Source of the DNA: Lycium barbarum
Lineage: Eukaryota > Streptophyta > Magnoliopsida > Solanales > Solanaceae
DNA length: 64,000 nt
NCBI RefSeq assembly: GCF_019175385.1
Contig: NC_083339.1
Span: 33,571,637-33,635,636, forward strand
Reading direction: 5' to 3'
The translations under genes and the position numbers were made by a program. This document shows, piece after piece, positions 58,053 to 64,000 of the stretch (positions within the stretch are counted from its first letter, which is position 1; every line of letters begins with the position of its first letter). The notes below the pieces were generated by a model that did no database searches, was not told the DNA's origin, and worked only from the letters and a program-made list of their open reading frames with translations.

Positions 58053-59600
58053 ACAAACATGTTTAGTGACATGTCCAATCCTGGTTTAAAAGTTGCTTCC
58101 ACCCACCCCTTAGTCCTAGTAGGTGAAGATTTATTCCTTCCAGGAGTAAACACTGCTGCATTGACATTCAGAACTTTCTTAGGACCATGAACACCAGTTG
58201 TACCCTCTTGATCACTAGGTGCCACCACCAACTGCATCTGAGGATTATCAACTGCATTTCTAACTTCTGCATGAACTAATTGTGATTGATCCTAATCTAC
58301 CATCAATAGACCTTCATATCCACCATCCTTATTTTCTAATGCTACAAATTTATTAATTGTTTGAACAGCACCAGGTTTCACTAGTTCACCTTGTTTACTT
58401 GTACCACCATTGTCCTTTGCTGTTGGCAAAGCAATCTACTTTTGATCATTGTTTCCAATTTCTACCTGTTTTTTTCTTTTTGAGTCTTCCATTTATACAA
58501 ATCTTGTATATCACCAACCACCTTACCACTCTCTAACACCTTGATCACCTGCCTATCATTATTATTCCTTGCATGCTTTGCCTGCTTATTGTTAGCTTGT
58601 TTAACCTTGTTTGTACCTTTGTCTGTTTCCTTCACATTGTTATGGACTGCAACTTGCTTCCCTTTCTCACTTCCATCCCCTTCAGCCTCTTTCTCACTCT
58701 CCTTAACTGGTAACAAATCTGGATGAAGTTTCCAACACCCTTCCTTATCATGTCCTTGTAAACAGCATTCCTTACAATATTTGGGCATGAAATCATAGTG
58801 TATTTTCACCCACCTTGACTTAACATCCTCAGTTTTACTATCCATAGCCTGAATTTTCACTCTTTTAGGGTACTCCACCAATAAATCTACCTCAACTTTC
58901 ACACGTGCATAACTTGGCCTTATCTTATTTGTGGTTGCCACATCCAAGGTCAATGTCTTTCCAACTGCTGAGGCTATTGAAAACAATTGCAACTGACCAA
59001 AGTAATTTAGTGCTAGGGTTGGAAAGGATATCCAAGCAATGGAAATGGAAGTCTCTTCCTCAGGGTTAAACTAAGGATCCCATTTAAGTGTCCTCATGGG
59101 ATAATACCTTTCATTCTCCTTGATCCAAAATACGTTTTGATAAGAGAGTTACATAGTCTTCAAATAACTCACATCTTATCAAAACATGATTGTTGCATAG
59201 TGATCCAATAGTTGCAGTACTCTAATTCACATTGTTTTGGGATCAATGTACGTAATACATGCAAATCTGGTAAGCCATAACTGAATTTTCCCACTACTGC
59301 ATATTGTAGGTTCTCTTGAACTATCATTCTCTCTATTTCCTCCATGCTATATTGTATTGTTGGTTCACCATGATGATACACAATGGGCTTCATTGGTATG
59401 GGCATGACAGTCGTGGAAGTCGACTGTTTAGGGTCACACGCATTCAAAGTTGTATTGTTTAGTATTTTGGAGTAGTCTAGGGTTTGCATGGTTGTTCGTG
59501 GTGATTGTATGGGTTGCACAGCCTCTTGAGGAGGCTGCATGGTGGCCTGAGAGGCCAGGAATGGCTTGAAAATTTCTCTCTCTCACTAGGTTGCCATCAC

Positions 59601-60424
59601 ACCTAGAGAGAGAATCTCTTCAAATAGGGTTATAATAAAATAGACTTTTCTTGTTCTGTCTGTAGAGTTTTTTTTTTATATATAAATAAAACCATTACTA
59701 GGTGACACCTAGCAACTACTTTGATTGTTTTAGTAGTTTAATAAAGTCTTTACAAAAGAGAAAACAAAAGGAAATAAAGACAGCTATGTAAATTATATCC
59801 GCACAACTAGGGCTAATGACCCTAATTTGGAAAGTACCCGATATGCTGATAGCTATTGTTGAGAGTGAAAATCTTTTTCTTGGTCTGTCATCTCATGATG
59901 ATTCAATGTTGTTGTTCGCTTGTCTCTCCACCATCTTTGATTCCTCTTCACAAAAAGAGTATGAATTCTTTAATTTATGAGTTGATGTTGCTGGCCACAC
60001 CTTTCTATGGTCCGTTCGAATTAAATCAGAAGTCTTTAGAGTTTTTCTGCATTATATATCAAAAATAAACAAAATAATTGCCACGTGGTACAAAAAATTA
60101 TTAAATTGATTGCATAATAGGCTTCTCCTTTGTTCTTGATAGAGTTTGTCTGAACTGTCAGTCAAAAATGAATAGTAACTTGTCGTTCTTCAATTCTATT
60201 TTATAACTCAAACAAATAGTTTTAGAATATATGCAATTGGTACAAATTTTTCAAAATTATTTGGCGCGATATATGCATGCAAAATATGTGCCAAGCTACT
60301 AGTATTTTTTGTAGGAAAATATTTTCCTTTTAGAAAGAAAAAAAAATAAGTTTTATTTGTGAAGAGAATTCGAATTTTGAGTTATTCAATATGATTTATG
60401 ACCAGCATTTATAGTTGAGGAAGC
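59601..60424. other. No gene recognised
   Basis: AT-rich sequence between the LINE 5' end and solo LTR K. It shows no long frame, no LTR end and no RNA gene. The start may include the last bases of the LINE leader. Confidence 0.5.
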
Positions 60425-63400
60425 TGTCACGACCCAACCCCGTAGGCCGTGACTTGTGCCCGAATTGGACACTCATATTTATCTGTTAACTCTAATAATT
60501 TATAATTAGCATGTCACGATCTCATTTGTATGTAAGAAGATAGTGAGTTATTTAGATTTGTCAAGTTCTGTATGCCTTAGTCATCCATCTCCCGAGGAGT
60601 TGCACTTATCGAACAACCACATTTATATATATTCCTAAGCAAGCCGACAAGGCTGCCACGATATACAAAATACCAAACATACACACATATGCAAGCCGAC
60701 AAGGCTGCCATTACGACTGGGTACGCCCCAAACTTAAGTCAAAACATAAAACGCATCAACAACTGTAAACAGACCCACACCGATGTCCACAGACTTCTAA
60801 GAGTAACGACCGTATTATGTGGCGGGACAGGGCCCCGCCGTACCCAAATAAACACATACGGACACAACATAAGGAGGTTATACCACAAGCTAGCTCCGGA
60901 ACAAAGGAGCAGCCCAAAATAGCTGAAGGATGATCTAAGCTGGCGGATCTCCAAAGCGAGCGTCTGTACCTGCGGGCATGAACGCAGCCCCCCGAAGGAA
61001 GGGGGTCAGTACGGAATATGTACTGAATATGTAAAGCTTGAAACATAGTATAGACTTATATTGAGACACGCTACATAGGATGCATTGCAACAACAGAATT
61101 TCATAAAACTTGCCTTTGAACATATTTCATCTGTATCATTCTCATATCATTGCTATTATAGAGTTTTGTAGTCAAAGCTGCATAATCATTCTGTATAAAA
61201 CATACATGACGTGTCCTGGCCCTTTTTATGAGGGACTCGGTAATTTAAAATCATAGCATCATAACATAAACATAGACGTGTCCCGGCCCTTTCCTGAGGG
61301 ACTCGGTAATAAGGAATATGCCCTCCTGGCCACCATCATCTCCATATCATCATATCATCATATCATCACATCATCACATCATCATATCATCATCATATAT
61401 ATATACATAACGTGTCCCGGCCCTCTAGTGAGGGGCTCGGTGATTAATATAATAAATGTGCGCACGAAAACGTACCCTGGCCCGGGACTCAGTGAAGGAT
61501 ATAGCGGTAAGCACGAGCAGAATAATAAGCAACCACATATATGCAAATCATCTTTTTAGACTCAAGGGATAAGCAACTAACCCGCTCTAAGTGTCAAAAT
61601 AATGTTCACCTTCAGTTCATTTCAAGTCTCATAACAAACTATTACAAGAAACGTTTTAGACTTCATGTACATATGTCACTTTAATATGGTATAGCTTTTG
61701 GAAGTCAAGTATGTCTTTAGTTGTGCAATTCTTTAAGTATAGGAACTTTCATGCATCGTTCATTAGTCACTCATACTGTAGGTACATGACAATAACATTA
61801 GTGAAATATAGATTCATAAGCCATACATGAACTAGAGAATAGAATTTACCCCAAAATTCATATCGTTTCATTCTTACGTCTAGGACATGCCAAAAGAAAG
61901 AAGGAATAGGCTTTACATACCTTTTGCGTTTAGTTGTATTCTAACTTGTACTTGCTGCCCAACAATACTTATCCTATATCAAGATGTGAAGAACTACAAT
62001 TAGTCTACAAGGGCATTCAACACGTATTGTGACATTCACAACTCCTTTCTAACAATTAAACGACGTTTCGTTCGCATTTAACACAACTAGCGTTACAAGC
62101 TAACATGGCTAGTCGTTCTTTCATATATTGATCAAACCTTGTTTAAGCATGACTTAGGGAACTTGGGCAGTCCCTACACCACCCAAAATAGTCTCATACA
62201 CACGGCAACCCAACACACACATCATTTCCATTCTTACTTAGCAATTTTCCAGTTTTAACTTGCAACAACACAACACTTTGCATGACTTTACTTTCATGAA
62301 ATCTTGGAACTGTTTTAGCATCATCTTCACTCTTACAACAGCCCACAATCAGTTCAGTTTTAACTTGAATCATGGCATTTTACATTCACTACACGTTTGC
62401 AACAAAAACCAACATTCAACACACACAATTTCACTTCTAATCCCTAAAACTGTCCACGGTTTTTGGACTGCCCCTACCCCTCAACATAATTCGTTTCTTG
62501 AACACCTTAATTTACATATTCAACATGCATACAATACACTACAATGTCCACAACAACAACAATCAAATTATAGCCCAAAACAGTCCATGAATTCGTCCAA
62601 AACAGCCCCCTACCCGGTTTCATCACAACTACTCCAACTTCATGATTTTCATTCGTTTATCCAACTACAATGCATTCAATTCATTTCCAATACATGTTCA
62701 ACAAGATTAAGCATGACTTCATCAGAATCTTCAACACATGATTCATTTTAAATTCGAGCAAAAACAGTCCAATAGCCAACATGCAACATCACAACCAAAC
62801 TCCCACAATCTTTGTTCATTTACATATGTTGATACATATTCAATTCACTAACAATACATGCACAATGAAATCTGTCATAAACTCACCTCACACACGGCTC
62901 ACTCTCTACTTCAACTACAACCACAATCCAACAACAACATGCATGAACTATACATTCAAATCATCATGCAACACAAGAAACAACAAACATTCTTACCTTT
63001 CAATCTTGTGCTTCACTTGGCCGAATTTCCAACTCTATTGAGTGCTTCACTTTCTTGTTTCTCTTCAACAACTAATACACTTTCTTACACACTAGATGAG
63101 GGATAGTTTTGATGGAGAAAAACTGGAATTTCTGGGCAGATATTTGGACCTCACTCTCGGCTAGCTCTTGGCCGAGAGTTTCCCTCTCTCTCTCTAAGTG
63201 TTCTCTCACTTTGTAGTGTTGAAATGGTGTAATGTAGTGAGATATGAATCAGATTATTTTGTATATACACTCCCTCAATGCTTTGGACATGTGTATCACA
63301 CTAACTTGGGTCAATATTCTTTGACCAAGGCACTATAGTGCACGGCTAGCTATGTCCGTTTAAATGGACTGATTTTTGGTCTTTCCAATCCCATTTATTA

Positions 63401-63590
63401 ATCCAATTATGGTTAGTTTAATCCCAATTTTCCATTACTAGTTTAATGCCACACGTGAATTGTGAATAAATTGTGACTCGACACGAAACCGGAAGTTAAA
63501 ATCTCTACTTCATATCTTAAGATAGTCTTGCCTTTAACTTGTCGCGCTTATTTTAAAACGTCCCGACGTATGAAAATACGGGACATAACA
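60425..63590 (-). mobile_element. Element K: solo LTR
   Basis: Starts TGTCACGACCC at 60425 and ends GGGACATAACA at 63590, TSD GAAGC (60420-60424 and 63591-63595). Length 3166 bp. It carries the module (60970-61026), SL4 (60821-60839), four degenerate copies of a CGTGTCCCGGCCCT-type unit (61208-61500), and a donor-like AAGGTATGTAAAGCC (61910-61924). A 163-codon frame at 62260-62751 is Asn/His/Ser/Gln-rich low-complexity translation of LTR DNA. Confidence 0.93.
60970..61026 (-). other. Three-hairpin LTR module, copy in K
   Basis: SL1 TCAGTAC/GTACTGA perfect (61006-61026), SL2 CCCCC/GGGGG (60988-61005), SL3 CTGCG/CGCAG (60970-60987). Confidence 0.78.
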
Positions 63591-63595
63591 GAAGC

Positions 63596-64000
63596 ACAAA
63601 ATGAACTTTGATGGAGAAATTGATTTCTGTTATGTGTTTATTTACGAGTGAAGTATTACATGCAACAAATTAATCTAAACTTGTTAGATAGCGCGTAATC
63701 CGTGCCATAAAATTAGAACTTACGTGTTCTTATTGCGTAAGCTGAAGTCTGAAGCGAAACGCAGCTGTAATTAATGGCCGATGATGGTTGTCATGGTATA
63801 TCAAATAAATCCCCTAAACCACAGTCGAAACCCTAATTGTTTATTGTATAGGGGAGTAAAGAGCATAGATAATATTGTAGAAAGTATATTTAATTGTACA
63901 CCGTAAGTGTACTTATACCTGAAATACTTGGGTTAACTTTAATTTCCCTAATGGTCCTTACGCATTATGAATGGACCCAAATTTCCTACAACATGCATGG
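63596..64000. other. No gene recognised
   Basis: AT-rich sequence after K's TSD. No LTR termini, coding domain or RNA gene is visible up to the window edge. Confidence 0.5.

Larger units (their letters stand above)
53817..59540 (-). pseudogene. LINE ORF1, RNA-binding protein (split by J, broken)
   Basis: Starts MQPPQEAVQPIQS at 59540. The first part contains QYAVVGKFSYGLPDLHVLR, as in the DUF4283-like domain of plant L1 ORF1 proteins. A frameshift near 59169 and a stop near 59070 follow. The next piece (58992-58462) carries SRWVKIHYDFMPKYCKECCL and the CCHC knuckle CKECCLQGHDKEGC near 58760, then a Lys/Asn/Glu-rich tail. After more frame breaks it reaches KGWVEATFKPGLDMSLN and is cut by J at 58052, resuming at 54652 with HDIPSTTVAEDKG, an acidic region, and a basic end (KGAGKTRKKATKDK). 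The stop is TAG 53817-53819. Confidence 0.82.
48729..59600 (-). mobile_element. L1-type LINE with C-terminal RNase H, split by J
   Basis: Minus-strand non-LTR retrotransposon. From right to left: 5' region near 59541-59600, ORF1 (59540 to 53817, interrupted by J), ORF2 with apurinic-type endonuclease, RT with SYADD, a Cys/His and Trp-rich connector and an RNase H, then a long 3' region with a 318-codon frame. About 7.5 kb without J. Stops and frameshifts in both ORFs mean it is inactive. I could not find a clear poly(A) tail or TSD, so the outer ends are approximate. Confidence 0.87.

Noticed and set aside
48060..59760. AGTCTTTACAAA at 48617 and 59747 as the LINE TSD
   Set aside because: No poly(A) tract adjoins the left copy in LINE sense, so the match is probably chance.
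59856..60068. 70-codon plus-strand frame near 59856
   Set aside because: Short, with no recognisable domain and no supporting context.
62260..62751. 163-codon frame rich in Asn, His, Gln and Ser
   Set aside because: It sits inside solo LTR K, is low-complexity and matches no domain.

Overview
The window is repeat-rich nuclear DNA from a flowering plant. It contains no recognisable single-copy host gene. The Ty3/gypsy reverse transcriptases, initiator-Met-tRNA primer sites, long (2-3 kb) LTRs and an L1-type LINE with a C-terminal RNase H suggest a large eudicot genome. Solanaceae is my best guess from the general look of the repeats, but it is unproven. Almost every base belongs to a retrotransposon, and most insertions can be delimited by exact 5-bp target-site duplications (TSDs).

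Layout. (1) 1-24346: an old plus-strand Ty3/gypsy element (A) whose pol gene is split by B, a solo LTR (1095-17558, TSD GATGA). B is itself split by D, a solo LTR (1273-3460, TSD CAAAA), and by C, a young full-length minus-strand gypsy element (3641-15197, TSD TGTAG). The 3' LTR of A (19611-24346) is split by solo LTR E (22390-24283, TSD TGGAT). (2) 25076-48055: F, a large minus-strand element with a primer site but no pol (LARD-like, TSD GATAC). Its 3' LTR holds solo LTR G (26707-29608, TSD ACCAA). Its interior holds gypsy element H (32771-44065, TSD TCAAC/TCGAC), and the integrase of H is split by solo LTR I (36545-38485, TSD ATTAC). The interior of F also carries a 5S rRNA-derived block (45120-45236). 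(3) 48729-about 59600: a degenerate minus-strand L1-type LINE (ORF1 with CCHC knuckle, ORF2 with endonuclease, RT and RNase H), whose ORF1 is split by solo LTR J (54653-58052, TSD ACAAA). An unexpectedly open 318-codon frame lies in its 3' region. (4) 60425-63590: solo LTR K (TSD GAAGC). Short stretches with nothing recognisable lie at 1-333, 24347-25070, 48061-48728, 59601-60424 and 63596-64000.

How the parts work together. Element C keeps an open pol of 1165 codons (protease, RT, RNase H, integrase) and near-identical LTRs, but its gag has nonsense codons. H has a recognisable gag with an intact CCHC knuckle but has lost protease and the start of RT. F supplies neither. These elements could only move by complementation.

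The most unusual signal is shared by all eleven LTR elements, including families whose LTRs otherwise look unrelated. A compact block of about 58 nt, roughly 330-540 nt before the LTR 3' end, folds as three consecutive hairpins (SL1-SL2-SL3), with a fourth (SL4) further on. Stem sequences change between families while pairing is kept (for example CGTCC/GGACG becoming CCCCC/GGGGG, and TCAGTAC/GTACTGA becoming TGAGTAC/GTACTCA), as expected of a selected RNA structure in the element transcript.
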